A DNA stretch of 64,000 bases from MFD09286-c1 sp963701015 (GTDB lineage Bacteria; Bacteroidota; Bacteroidia; Bacteroidales; DTGW01), in assembly GCA_963701015.1 (NCBI GenBank), contig OY969556.1, positions 2,666,001 to 2,730,000 on the forward strand, in the 5' to 3' direction. Shown here one piece after another: positions 29,349 to 38,400 of the stretch. Position 1 is the stretch's first letter; every line of letters starts with the position of its first letter. The notes under the pieces were generated by a model, which was not told where the DNA came from, did no database searches, and was given only the letters and a program-made list of their open reading frames with translations. Made by a program: the position numbers and the translations under genes.

Positions 29349-30794
29349 ATGACTAAGATTTTAATCATTTTGACATTATTTATTGGAGCAAATCTAAACG
29401 CTCAACAAATTTTTCCTGAGAAATTTGAAGATTGTAAAGCAGCTGCGTTTCGTTTGGAAAGTGACTCAATGATTGCCAAAATTACCGATAAGGAATTTAT
29501 TGATATTATATCTAGCGGATTTACCCATAAAATAAAGAGAAAAATTGAAGGTTCAATTGCCTTGCAAATTTTCGTTGATTTAGAAGGAAATTCTTGTTTA
29601 TTAAGTGTGGATAATAAAACGAATTTCTCAACTAGTAAATTAAATCTAAAAAGAACAATTGATGATAAATTACACTGGAGAAAATTAAAAGAAAATATTT
29701 CAGCTATCATCGTTCTTAAATTCCAAGATAATTTAGTATCGTTAAAAAGGCTTGGTAATAATGCTAATGCTGGCTGGTATGAAATTACAGACAATGGGAT
29801 TAACTTGCAATCATTACCCAAGATTAAGAAGAATGAAAATACTAAAAACAATCCATTTGTCAGAATTGATTCCAAAACTAATTCCCAGTGGAAGCTTTAT
29901 ACAACTGACAATTCTGTAATTCCATTTGATATGTCAAGGTCTGTTAAAATAGACAGAAATGGGAATATTTGGTATTGTACTGATGAAGGTATAGTTAAAA
30001 TAGTTGGAGAAAAGTGGATTGTGATGACTGCTGAAAATACTCCACTTCCCAAAAATAAATTTGGAAAAACAATAACAACAAGTTTAGCTATTGATAATTT
30101 AAATAGAGTTTGGATTGAATCTTATGGGAATGTAATAATGTTTGATAGTGTAAATTGGATTAAATATGATACGACCAATTCTCCTTTAAAATCAGTTCAA
30201 AAAATATCTATTGATAAGAATGGTGTCATTTGGTTTGGAACTTTTAAGGGATTAATTAAATATGATGGTAAGGATTGGAAAATTTATAATACACAAAATA
30301 GTAAGATTCCATCTAATAATGTAAGAAATGTATTTCTCGATAAATATGGCAAATTATGGATAGCTACTGCAAATGGTATAGCAATTCTTGATAATTCAGA
30401 TTGGACTATTTATAATACTGTTAATTCTTCTTTACCATGTAATAATATTTCTTGCATTCAAGGTGATGAGTCTGGGAATATTTGGATTGGGACTAATGAG
30501 GTTAAGGAAAAGGGAGGTTTAGTTAAGATTGATAATGAAAATAAATGGACTGTTTATACAAAAGAAAATTCTAAATTACCTACAAATACTATTTGGGATA
30601 TTGAACTTGAAAATAATATAATTTGGCTTGGTTTTCATGAGGGCGGTTTAGGTCGTTTTGATGGTATTAATTGGGAGATTTATAATAAGTTTAATTCTAT
30701 TATACCAAATGATTATGTATGCTCAATTGCTATTGATAAAAATGGTAACAAATGGGTGGCGACTTTTGGAGGTCTTGTATTTACAACTAGATAA
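29349..30794 (+). CDS. Secreted beta-propeller (two-component-regulator-propeller-like) protein (cassette 6)
   Basis: 481 aa with a signal peptide (KILIILTLFIGANLNAQ). Residues ~40-130 include a segment like the TonB C-terminal domain (GSIALQIFVDLEGNSCLL). From ~190 to the end there are about seven propeller repeats of the type VRNVFLDKYGKLWIATANGIAILD. This is the same repeat type as the sensor domains of the two hybrid regulators at 6.6-15.1 kb, but without kinase or DNA-binding parts. It may act as a periplasmic binding or scaffold protein. Its function is unknown. Confidence 0.72.
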   Translation: MTKILIILTLFIGANLNAQQIFPEKFEDCKAAAFRLESDSMIAKITDKEFIDIISSGFTHKIKRKIEGSIALQIFVDLEGNSCLLSVDNKTNFSTSKLNLKRTIDDKLHWRKLKENISAIIVLKFQDNLVSLKRLGNNANAGWYEITDNGINLQSLPKIKKNENTKNNPFVRIDSKTNSQWKLYTTDNSVIPFDMSRSVKIDRNGNIWYCTDEGIVKIVGEKWIVMTAENTPLPKNKFGKTITTSLAIDNLNRVWIESYGNVIMFDSVNWIKYDTTNSPLKSVQKISIDKNGVIWFGTFKGLIKYDGKDWKIYNTQNSKIPSNNVRNVFLDKYGKLWIATANGIAILDNSDWTIYNTVNSSLPCNNISCIQGDESGNIWIGTNEVKEKGGLVKIDNENKWTVYTKENSKLPTNTIWDIELENNIIWLGFHEGGLGRFDGINWEIYNKFNSIIPNDYVCSIAIDKNGNKWVATFGGLVFTTR

Positions 30795-30804
30795 ATATAA
30801 CTTC

Positions 30805-30935
30805 TGCCAACATCGGCTCATATAAAATGCGGGTTATAGAGGGTTTGCAAGTTCAGTACTTTCTAATTATATTTGTGTAGTGGGATTTATACTGCAAGTA
30901 AATCCCGCACTTTACATAGCCGAGGAACGTTGGGC
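30805..30935 (+). repeat. attC-6 (type B)
   Basis: Left core TGCCAAC, right core GTTGGGC. TTCTGCCAAC pairs with GTTGGCAGAA (10/10). Promoter-like TTTG 30844-30847, 20 bases, TATATTTG 30868-30875. Arms ATCGGCTCATATAAAATGCGGG and CCCGCACTTTACATAGCCGA. Confidence 0.92.
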
Positions 30936-30966
30936 GTAATAATAAGAAACGGAAACATGACAGATT

Positions 30967-31551
30967 ATGACTAAAGAATTAGAAGCTTTTTATAAGGATT
31001 ATCTTAATGCGAATTCTTGGCCTCAAAGAAAAGATGGTGTTCCTCTTGACCTTTTAGACAAGCTTAACCAAGCTGATAAGATAATTGCAGAAAAGGAACT
31101 AATTGAACATGCTGACCTTAAAGATTCATGGCCAATAATAGGACTTGGATATTTAAAATCTACTCTGTCGTTGGATAAGTTGTATAATTTACTTGATAAA
31201 GGCTCGAAACACTTTAAGATTACAATTGCGCATTCAATTTTTCTGATTAATAATGATTCTCGTATGATTGAGATAGTCCTGAAGGAAACGGAAAGACTGA
31301 ATAATCAATACGAGATTATTGATATTTTATACATGCTACCTGACTTTAAAGACAGCAGAGTAGATAAAGTGCTTAATGATTTTCGTAACCACAAGGAGTA
31401 TTTAGTAGCATATAATGCAACTCGTGCACTTGGACTTTCGACTGATAAAGTGGTTGAAAAATTTAGTAGCATAAAAGAAACCAAAGAAGAAAGTTGGATT
31501 ATTAGACAGATAAAAAAAATTACTACGCCCAACACGCGGTATAGCCAATAA
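30967..31551 (+). CDS. HEAT-repeat-like small cytoplasmic protein (cassette 7)
   Basis: 194 aa, no signal peptide, almost wholly helical. Successive helix pairs (LIEHADLKDSWPIIGLGYLKS; KHFKITIAHSIFLINN; SRVDKVLNDFRNHKEYLVAYNATRALG) suggest HEAT-like repeats. Proteins of this look often serve as immunity or adaptor proteins, but there is no toxin gene beside it. The stop codon lies 18 bp inside attC-7, so the C-terminus is completed by recombination-site sequence. Confidence 0.55.
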   Translation: MTKELEAFYKDYLNANSWPQRKDGVPLDLLDKLNQADKIIAEKELIEHADLKDSWPIIGLGYLKSTLSLDKLYNLLDKGSKHFKITIAHSIFLINNDSRMIEIVLKETERLNNQYEIIDILYMLPDFKDSRVDKVLNDFRNHKEYLVAYNATRALGLSTDKVVEKFSSIKETKEESWIIRQIKKITTPNTRYSQ

Positions 31552-31656
31552 GGGTTTCAGAGGTATGCGAAGTTCATCACCCGCATCAATCTTTCGTCTC
31601 GGTTGATAGGAACGTCGCTCCGCAATCCCTTACTGGCCATACCGCCAACGTTAGCA
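31527..31656 (+). repeat. attC-7 (divergent type)
   Basis: Left core GCCCAAC, right core GTTAGCA. TACGCCCAAC pairs with GTTGGGCGTA (10/10). Arms CGGTATAGCCAATAAGGG and CCCTTACTGGCCATACCG. No promoter boxes. This is the last site before the SusCD-containing block. Confidence 0.88.
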
Positions 31657-31731
31657 ACAAGCCTAAAAAAAATTCTACGAGGACAATTTACTGCTTGATA
31701 AAATACAAAAAAGACAAATACGCCACCGCAC

Positions 31732-31791
31732 AAAAGCAGAGAATGGCAGCCCATCCCTGCAACCTTCCCTACGCTGCCATACACTGCTTTT
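31732..31791. terminator. Strong stem-loop with following T tract
   Basis: AAAAGCAG (31732-31739) pairs with CTGCTTTT (31784-31791), and ATGGCAGC (31743-31750) with GCTGCCAT (31773-31780), separated by a 3x3 internal loop. A few more T residues follow on the plus strand. It could end transcription entering from attC-7 before the susC gene, or be a small structured RNA. Confidence 0.5.
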
Positions 31792-31894
31792 TTACCACCG
31801 CTCCGGCTTTGTTGTTAATTTGCATAACTTGATACAGTTTTATATTATACTTTATTTATATTAGTAGACTAATTCTTTGCAATTAAATATTTAA

Positions 31895-34876
31895 ATGAAA
31901 CGTAGTATTCTTTTCCCTTATATTTTGATTCTTCTTACTTTATCTAATTACATATCAGCACAAGAGATAAATCAAATAAACGGTATTGTTCGGGATGCTG
32001 CCAATGGAGATACTTTAATTGGTGTGACAATTTTATTTAAAGGCACCAATAAAGGGACAATTTCTAATTCAAAGGGAAACTTCTTATTGACAAATACACA
32101 AGGTAACTATACTTTAGTATTTAGTTATACTGGTTACGAGACGAAAGAAATCCCTGCTAGTTTAAATGGAAATCAGTTTTTAACAGTAACAATGCAGCAA
32201 GCATTAACTAACATTGATGAAGTTAAAATAACAAGCCAACGTAAGTTCTTTGGAAACATGGAATACGGCCGAGATATACCAACTATCGGAAGTAAAACTA
32301 TTGAATTACAAAATACAAACAATGCTTCGGATATATTACATGCTAGTGTTTCAGGTGTATGGGCGACCAAAACATCTGGTTCTCCGGGCGATCATGAAAA
32401 AATAAGAATCAGAGGACAAAACTCATTCTTTTCTTCTGCCGAGCCTTTATATGTTGTAGATGGTGTTCCAGTTCCTATTGTTAATATGTCGAGTCTGGGA
32501 ATTGCCGATTTAAATATTCACGACATTGAAAATGTTACCATACTCAAAGATGCTTCTTCTACTGCATTATATGGTTTTCAAGGTGGCAATGGTGTGGTAC
32601 TAATTGATACGAAAAAAGGTGGTGAAAACGAAATAAACTTTTCCACAAAATATTCAACTCAATGGTTCAATAATTTTTACGATCAAATGAATACGAACGA
32701 TTATCTTGCATCACTTCAATTGGCCAAAAATAATATTAATTCATATATATATCTATTTAATCCTAAAATTATAGACAATCCAAGCAATGACAACTGGCAA
32801 AAAGAAATATTCAGTACTGGTTCCGGTAAAGAATATCAATTATCGGCTTCAGGTACTCTAAATAAAATAAAATATTATTTATCGGGAAATTATACCGACC
32901 AACAGGGAATCTTACCCAATGCAAGTTATAGTCGTTATACTATTTTATCAAGGTTTAGTCGAATATTTTTGAAGAAATTAGCTATTGATGTTGGATACCG
33001 TGGCAGTTTACAAGATAATAAGGACAACCAAGACCTTTATCTTGGAACTCCTCTTCTTTTTGCTGGAATCACAAAATCACCTAGTCTTAGAAATACACCC
33101 GATTCGCTTCTTTATAATAAGTATCCTAAATTTCTGAATCCAAGAATTTATTACCCTAATTATGCACAACTTAATAATCCGGAATTGCCCCAAACAATTA
33201 TACAAAACAACAATAATAGTTTACGAATTAATTCAAATGTTATAAATGGTTCAGCAAGGTTACAACTTACCGATCATTTGAGCTTTAATGCTATGGAATC
33301 GCTTATGCTTAGGTATTCTAATTATTATTACAATGCTGATGCTATAGTGCAAAGCAACGAAGATGTTTTCCTATATAACCATCAATACAATATATATTAT
33401 TTTAATTCTTATGGTAAACATAAAATAGATTTGGTTGCTGCTTATCGGTTTTATGAAGATAATTTATGGTGGAAAGTTGATACTATGCAGGGCCAGCTAA
33501 ACAGTTATTCATATCTACGTAATTCAATGGCGGCTTATGGGCCTAATGGTTCAGTTTTGCGTTCAATCAGTTCATATGTTGCGAATGCATCTTACAATTA
33601 CAACGAAACGTATTTTGCATCGGCAGTAGCAAATGTTAGTAATATAAAAGAGGGCTTGTATACCAATTATTATGCTTTATTTCCTTCTTTGGCTTTAAGT
33701 TGGGATATTGCCCATGAATGGTATTTCAAACAAATTACTTGGCTTAATAGTTTCAACCTTTATATCAATTGGGGCAAAAGTGGAAATTTCCCGCTAAATG
33801 GTTTGGCTAATGACCTTTATCAAAATATGCAATATACTCCAGGCACAACAACTGGAACTTATCCTACTGTATTACAACTTGCAAATCACAATTTAAAACA
33901 TGAAAGTACTGATGAATTGGATTATGGTTTAAAAAGTTCATTTATAGATAAACGTATTATAATTAATGCAACCTACTATATTAAAAACATAAATAACTTG
34001 ATTATCCAACGCCAAATACCTTATTATTATGGAGGCGGAATGCAATATCTTAATATAGGTAAAATAGGTGTGAACGGTTCAGAATTAAGTATTGAAGCAA
34101 TCCCAATAAAAACAAGCAATTTCTCTTGGTATATTAAACTTGATTTCTCCAACTCACGCCAAATTGTAAAGAAAGTAATGGATGATAAACCAATGGTATT
34201 TTCTAATAATGGAGATATACTCATGCCAGAGTTTATTATCAAAGAAGGTCAACCACTTGGGGATATTTATGGATACAAAAATTTTGGAAAATCTACCTTG
34301 GTCGACTTAAATACTCATAATAAACATTATATTAATTTAGGTGGCATGAAATATCTAAATGCAGATACAACCAATAATGGATTTAACTCAAATGACATGG
34401 TTGTGATCGGGAATTCAATTCCAAAATATATGTGGGATTTTTCCAATACCTTTCAATATAGAAATTTTAGTTTGAATCTTTTATGGTATGCTGTACAAGG
34501 AGTAAAAAAATACAACGCTACCAGGGCAGCCACGATATTAACAGGAACAAACAGAGAAGTAAATAATTACCTGCATGATAGTTTAACGGCTCTTAGTGAT
34601 GAACATTTTTACCAATCATCTGTATTTATAGACGATGCAAGCTTTATACGATTAAAAACTATTACAATTAATTATGAACCCTATAAAGAACTATTTGGAC
34701 ATTTGAAGTTCAGATTTGCTTTGAGTTTCGAGAATACGATAACAATCACAAAATACAAAGGATATGACCCGGAAGCTACCACATTTACGGATAATAATTT
34801 CTCTGATAATGCTATTGATCGAGGTTCAGTGCCAAATCCAAAATCAATGTATGCTACCATTAGTATAAAGTTTTAA
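31895..34876 (+). CDS. SusC/RagA-family TonB-dependent outer-membrane transporter
   Basis: 993 aa, intact. Signal peptide (FPYILILLTLSNYISAQ), a carboxypeptidase-regulatory-like domain (~24-100: INGIVRDAANGDTLIGVTIL), a plug with EKIRIRGQNSFF and LYVVDGVPV (~110-235), then the beta-barrel ending in YATISIKF. SusC proteins import oligomers in a TonB-dependent way with SusD. The susD gene starts 3 bp after its stop codon. Unlike the 17-20 kb pair, no glycosidase or regulator lies next to it, so the ligand cannot be guessed. It lies inside the cassette array. Confidence 0.92.
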   Translation: MKRSILFPYILILLTLSNYISAQEINQINGIVRDAANGDTLIGVTILFKGTNKGTISNSKGNFLLTNTQGNYTLVFSYTGYETKEIPASLNGNQFLTVTMQQALTNIDEVKITSQRKFFGNMEYGRDIPTIGSKTIELQNTNNASDILHASVSGVWATKTSGSPGDHEKIRIRGQNSFFSSAEPLYVVDGVPVPIVNMSSLGIADLNIHDIENVTILKDASSTALYGFQGGNGVVLIDTKKGGENEINFSTKYSTQWFNNFYDQMNTNDYLASLQLAKNNINSYIYLFNPKIIDNPSNDNWQKEIFSTGSGKEYQLSASGTLNKIKYYLSGNYTDQQGILPNASYSRYTILSRFSRIFLKKLAIDVGYRGSLQDNKDNQDLYLGTPLLFAGITKSPSLRNTPDSLLYNKYPKFLNPRIYYPNYAQLNNPELPQTIIQNNNNSLRINSNVINGSARLQLTDHLSFNAMESLMLRYSNYYYNADAIVQSNEDVFLYNHQYNIYYFNSYGKHKIDLVAAYRFYEDNLWWKVDTMQGQLNSYSYLRNSMAAYGPNGSVLRSISSYVANASYNYNETYFASAVANVSNIKEGLYTNYYALFPSLALSWDIAHEWYFKQITWLNSFNLYINWGKSGNFPLNGLANDLYQNMQYTPGTTTGTYPTVLQLANHNLKHESTDELDYGLKSSFIDKRIIINATYYIKNINNLIIQRQIPYYYGGGMQYLNIGKIGVNGSELSIEAIPIKTSNFSWYIKLDFSNSRQIVKKVMDDKPMVFSNNGDILMPEFIIKEGQPLGDIYGYKNFGKSTLVDLNTHNKHYINLGGMKYLNADTTNNGFNSNDMVVIGNSIPKYMWDFSNTFQYRNFSLNLLWYAVQGVKKYNATRAATILTGTNREVNNYLHDSLTALSDEHFYQSSVFIDDASFIRLKTITINYEPYKELFGHLKFRFALSFENTITITKYKGYDPEATTFTDNNFSDNAIDRGSVPNPKSMYATISIKF

Positions 34877-34879
34877 AAT

Positions 34880-36490
34880 ATGAAAGGAATACTATTTTTT
34901 TTACCAATAGTGTTAATTTTTACAAATTGCCAGAAGTTGCTTCACCCTGAAGAAATTTCAATTGGTAAAATTACAAATTTCGACCAATTGGTTTCAGCTA
35001 CTGATGGGTTGTATGGTTCAATTGCCCATACAGTAAATAATGAAGGTTTTTATGTTGCAAATTTAAAAGGTGATGATTTGAATATTGGATGGCCTCATTA
35101 CAATTCATTTTATGGTTATTCAGGTGTATATGGTGGTATTGAAGTTGGTTGTTGGAAAGATGATAATTTTGAATATATAAGCCGAAATTCTGATTTTGTA
35201 TATCAATCATTCTTTTCATCCATAGTTTCTGCAAACAATATTTTGAAACAATATAATTTGTCATCAATACATGATGAACCAACAAAAGAATTGCTTGGCG
35301 AAATATATTTTATAAGGGCTTATTGTTATTTCAGGCTTACAAGAACTTATGGACAAATACCTATTATTAAAAATATTGAAATTAATTATACAGTTTTAAA
35401 ACCATCATATGCTGATATCTATAACTTTATAGAAGGCGACCTAAAATTGGCAATGGAAACACTGCCTAAAAATAATGGTAGTGCAAGAATTCCTTTTATA
35501 ACAGTACATCGTGGTTCTGCCAAGGCTATTTTAGCTGAATTATATTTAAATTGGGCTGGATATCCAATAAAAGATATTACAAAATATAAATTAGCAGCAA
35601 AAGAGGCTGGTGAAATTATTGACAGTTCCAGTTATTTTGGCTTCGGGTTGTTAAATGATTTCACTAATGTTTGGGATAGCGCTCATTTAATGAATTCAGA
35701 ATCTGTTTTTTCAGTTTACTTTCCGAGACCTACATTTTCTGCTAATGGCTGGAATTCTAATGAACCATACTCTGGTCAAGCGCAAGGCCAAGCTCCTATA
35801 ATACCTTCATATTCAAAAAATATCTTTGGAAGTAATCCTATTGCTATTAATGCAACATTTTACCCAACTGAAATAAATTTTTATAATAACTTTCCTGAAG
35901 GATACCGTAAAGAAATAACTTTTTTTACAACCATTTATGTTCCGTTATCTAATAGTGGTTATGCTCCAAAGACTGGTTTTATTTATATTAGGAATATTGA
36001 TTTATGTGATAGAATAGGATATAGAAAATTTTATTATAATTTATATGAAGGTTCAGATAGTTTAAATTATGATGCATCATTCTCCGGTATTCCGCGAGTT
36101 TATATTTTTCGGTATGCACAAACATTACTTACATATTCCGAAGCAATGGCACGTTCAGGCCAGTTGAATACGAATGCTTATGAATGTGTGAATCAAATTC
36201 GGCGTAGGGCACACCAACTTAACATAAACTCACCTTCTCAATATGATTTACCTGTTGGTTTATCACCTTTCGCATTTGCCGATTCTGTGGTTCAAGAACG
36301 TGCCTGGGAACTTTGTGGTGAACCCGAAGGCCGCTGGTTCGATTTAGTAAGATTAGAAATGGTAGAAGATTTGCCAAAATTGCGCAACCCTGAAGAAGGA
36401 GTTAGTCCTTCAACTTTTAATAAAAGCGTTTACTTTTCGCCAATACCTGCAATTGATACAATATTAAATCCAAATTTAGGAAAGAAATGA
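34880..36490 (+). CDS. SusD/RagB-family outer-membrane lipoprotein
   Basis: 536 aa. The lipobox LIFTNC gives a lipidated Cys17. SusD features follow: FDQLVSATDGLYGSI near the N-terminus, GEIYFIRAYCYFRLTRTYGQIPII (TPR-like helix), and C-terminal ERAWELCGEPEGRWFDLVRL and FSPIPAIDTILNPNLG. It forms the lid of the upstream SusC transporter and binds the ligand on the cell surface. It ends 20 bp before a hairpin shared with the converging minus-strand gene. Confidence 0.92.
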   Translation: MKGILFFLPIVLIFTNCQKLLHPEEISIGKITNFDQLVSATDGLYGSIAHTVNNEGFYVANLKGDDLNIGWPHYNSFYGYSGVYGGIEVGCWKDDNFEYISRNSDFVYQSFFSSIVSANNILKQYNLSSIHDEPTKELLGEIYFIRAYCYFRLTRTYGQIPIIKNIEINYTVLKPSYADIYNFIEGDLKLAMETLPKNNGSARIPFITVHRGSAKAILAELYLNWAGYPIKDITKYKLAAKEAGEIIDSSSYFGFGLLNDFTNVWDSAHLMNSESVFSVYFPRPTFSANGWNSNEPYSGQAQGQAPIIPSYSKNIFGSNPIAINATFYPTEINFYNNFPEGYRKEITFFTTIYVPLSNSGYAPKTGFIYIRNIDLCDRIGYRKFYYNLYEGSDSLNYDASFSGIPRVYIFRYAQTLLTYSEAMARSGQLNTNAYECVNQIRRRAHQLNINSPSQYDLPVGLSPFAFADSVVQERAWELCGEPEGRWFDLVRLEMVEDLPKLRNPEEGVSPSTFNKSVYFSPIPAIDTILNPNLGKK

Positions 36491-36510
36491 TATTATAAAA
36501 TAAAAAACAA

Positions 36511-36530
36511 AACCCGGCTTTCACCGGGTT
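36511..36530. terminator. Hairpin between susD and the converging gene
   Basis: AACCCGG (36511-36517) and CCGGGTT (36524-36530) with a 6-nt loop. On the minus strand a long T-rich tract follows, so it best fits a terminator of the gene at 36537-37472, possibly acting in both directions. Confidence 0.75.
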
Positions 36531-36536
36531 CTATAA

Positions 36537-37472
36537 TTAAACCTTTTCAAGTATTACATCTAATTTGGCCAGTTCACCACTCACCACATTTATGGTAACA
36601 ACTTGGTCTTTATATCCTGGCTTGCTTATAGTAACCATATAAGTACCTTCGGGCATGCTTTTAATATTGAATTTTCCTTTTGCAGCCGTTTTCTTTACAA
36701 TGTTATCTTTACTGTTAGCGACAGCACTTTTTAAAAGCGTGGTAGCAGGGGCAAAAGTAAAAGTTGCCTTGGCAACAGGGTCGCCTGAATTTATTTCAGT
36801 AGCCGATGCCTGCAAAGCAAACGAGCCATTACCTGTCGAAATTACTTTGCGTACACTATGATACTCATTATAAAAATTAGGTTGAGAAGTTTTTACAACT
36901 TCCACAAGTGTATCAATTTTTGTCCATGTATCAGTAAGGGTTTTAAACAATGTAGCAAGTAATAATGTGGCTTCTCCGCCATCGGTAGTTCCAATCCGGG
37001 CTTTGGGTATAGCAGCAACAAAACTTGTTATCGTAGCTTGTAGCGTAGTAATATTGGCAGCAGTAACACCGTATGCAACCAAAGCAGCAGCATTAGCATT
37101 TGCAGCATCGTGTACCACTTGGCCAATACTTGTTAAATTCGAATCCGAACTTTTATTCACAGCGCTTTCAGTATATTTCACCTGTGTAAGTAAAACACTA
37201 TTATTTACAACTGTGGCGTATGCAACAGTTTTACGAATAACATCCAAAACCTCAGTAATAAGAGTTGCCCTTATCTGGTTTTTGGCTGTAATATTGCCAC
37301 TTTCATCATTCTCTTGCTGGACTTTAGTAGTTTGAATTTGACCGTTGGTAGTAACAACAATTGGAAAATAAGTAGAATAACCTGGAATAGTCGCAGTAAT
37401 TGTAGCATTAGCGTTCAAAAATGAAACAGAAGACAAGGACATTTTCTCAACGCTTTCTTGTTTGTTTGTCAT
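36537..37472 (-). CDS. Protein with C-terminal carboxypeptidase-regulatory/PEGA-like domain
   Basis: 311 aa without signal peptide. Residues ~60-210 look helical and Ala/Thr-rich (DVIRKTVAYATVVNNSVLL; AANANAAALVAYGVTAANITTLQATI). Residues ~235-311 form a beta-sandwich of the carboxypeptidase-regulatory type (KKTAAKGKFNIKSMPEGTYMVTISKPGYKDQVVTINV). Overall build (helical N-part, C-terminal Ig-like part, no export signal, minus strand) resembles the gene at 22780-23403, and both sit by a 21-bp repeat array. The function is unknown. It is opposite in direction to the cassette genes. Confidence 0.65.
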   Translation of the reverse strand: MTNKQESVEKMSLSSVSFLNANATITATIPGYSTYFPIVVTTNGQIQTTKVQQENDESGNITAKNQIRATLITEVLDVIRKTVAYATVVNNSVLLTQVKYTESAVNKSSDSNLTSIGQVVHDAANANAAALVAYGVTAANITTLQATITSFVAAIPKARIGTTDGGEATLLLATLFKTLTDTWTKIDTLVEVVKTSQPNFYNEYHSVRKVISTGNGSFALQASATEINSGDPVAKATFTFAPATTLLKSAVANSKDNIVKKTAAKGKFNIKSMPEGTYMVTISKPGYKDQVVTINVVSGELAKLDVILEKV

Positions 37473-37623
37473 AATTTTTGAATTTTAAGGGTTAATAATA
37501 AAATTAATTTCAGACTCGTTAGTCTTTTATTTACAACATCTTAGGACTAAAGTAAAAAATGTAAAATTAATTTCCAAATAAAAGTGTTAAAATATACTAC
37601 CTTGATAACCAAACGTATGATAC
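37473..37623. promoter_or_regulatory. Upstream region of the minus-strand regulatory-domain gene
   Basis: 151 bp of AT-rich DNA between the gene start and the 21-bp repeats, presumably holding its promoter. No clean consensus promoter was identified. Confidence 0.3.
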
Positions 37624-37960
37624 CTTCGCATATTGATACGATAGCTCCGCACATTATTTTGTCACGTTCGACCTTAGATAAGTCAGCTTCGAACACAAAT
37701 TTGACAGCTCCGCTCACTTGTAAGATAGCTCCGCTCGTTGATAAGATGCCTCCGCTCACTTGTAAGATGGCTTCCGGTACTCGCAAGATACTTCCGCACG
37801 ACGTTAAGATGCTTCCGCGCACTCGTAAGTTGGTTCCGCTCACCTGTAAGATGCTTCCGCATGGTCGCAAGATGGTTCCGCTCATCGGTAAGATGTTTCC
37901 GCAAGGTCGCAAGATGGTTCCGCACAATGTTAAGATACATTCGCAAGATATTTTGATTGG
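37624..37960. repeat. Sixteen diverged 21-bp tandem repeats
   Basis: Unbroken 21-bp period from 37624, with a consensus near TTCCGCTCACTTGTAAGATGG. Units keep TCCGC and AAGAT but vary between. Because 21 is a multiple of three, several frames on both strands stay open and read as heptads (for example KMLPHGR on plus, RKHLTDE on minus). Long frames here therefore probably reflect the period and not real genes. It is markedly richer in G+C than the surrounding DNA. Confidence 0.88.
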
Positions 37961-37997
37961 GTTTCCCATCGCTCCCGTCCCTTCGCTGCTAAGCACA

Positions 37998-38040
37998 TTT
38001 GCTGCCCGTCAAGCTAGCATTGCATCGCAGGGGCAGCAAA
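37998..38040. other. GC-rich stem-loop
   Basis: TTTGCTGCCC (37998-38007) and GGGCAGCAAA (38031-38040) form a perfect 10-bp stem with a 23-nt loop. It lies about 100 bp before attC-8 in a locally GC-richer patch. The role is unknown. Confidence 0.45.
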
Positions 38041-38140
38041 AGAGCTTATCAGCCCGTCCCGCCCTCACGCACGAGATGCGAACATTTGCACATTTAATTT
38101 AGATTGATTAGATTTGAATAATTAAACAATAAAGGCCAGT

Positions 38141-38274
38141 TGCTAACAACGGCTCACAGCCAATGCGGGTTTCAGAAGGTTTGCAAGTGTCAGCGCTCGC
38201 ATGTGGGCTTATGTGCCAGCGGACAGGGACGCAACCACGCAATCCCGCACTGGCAGTAGCCGAAAACGTTGGCA
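38141..38274 (+). repeat. attC-8 (divergent type)
   Basis: Left core TGCTAAC, right core GTTGGCA. AGTTGCTAAC matches the reverse complement of GTTAGCAACA at 31650 in 9/10. Arms CGGCTCACAGCCAATGCGGG and TCCCGCACTGGCAGTAGCCG. The centre is GC-rich and lacks promoter boxes. Confidence 0.88.
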
Positions 38275-38400
38275 GGCATTAATAAAAACGTTACCAAATG
38301 CTATTATTTCTGATATTGAGATTTCTAAATTTGATATCTAGTTTATTATATTAATAATATATTTCACTATTAATTTCATTAACTATTAAATAATAATAAT

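Larger units (their letters stand above)
31650..38147 (+). mobile_element. Oversized cassette 8 or insertion within the array
   Basis: 6.5 kb between attC-7 and attC-8 hold a SusC/SusD pair, a minus-strand gene and a 21-bp repeat array. None of these is a usual cassette cargo. Yet the ends still match: GTTAGCAACA on the left and AGTTGCTAAC on the right (9/10). Either this is one very large cassette, or foreign DNA entered an ordinary cassette, or the two end cores agree by chance. Confidence 0.6.

Noticed and set aside
31815..31830. TTTGTTGTTAAT as an end matching GTTAGCAACA
   Set aside because: It lacks the AAC core and no attC follows; the match is weaker than the one at 38138.
37547..38102. 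Several overlapping open frames on both strands with heptad repeats
   Set aside because: They arise because a 21-bp period keeps every frame open; no ribosome-binding context, signal or conserved domain supports any of them as a gene.
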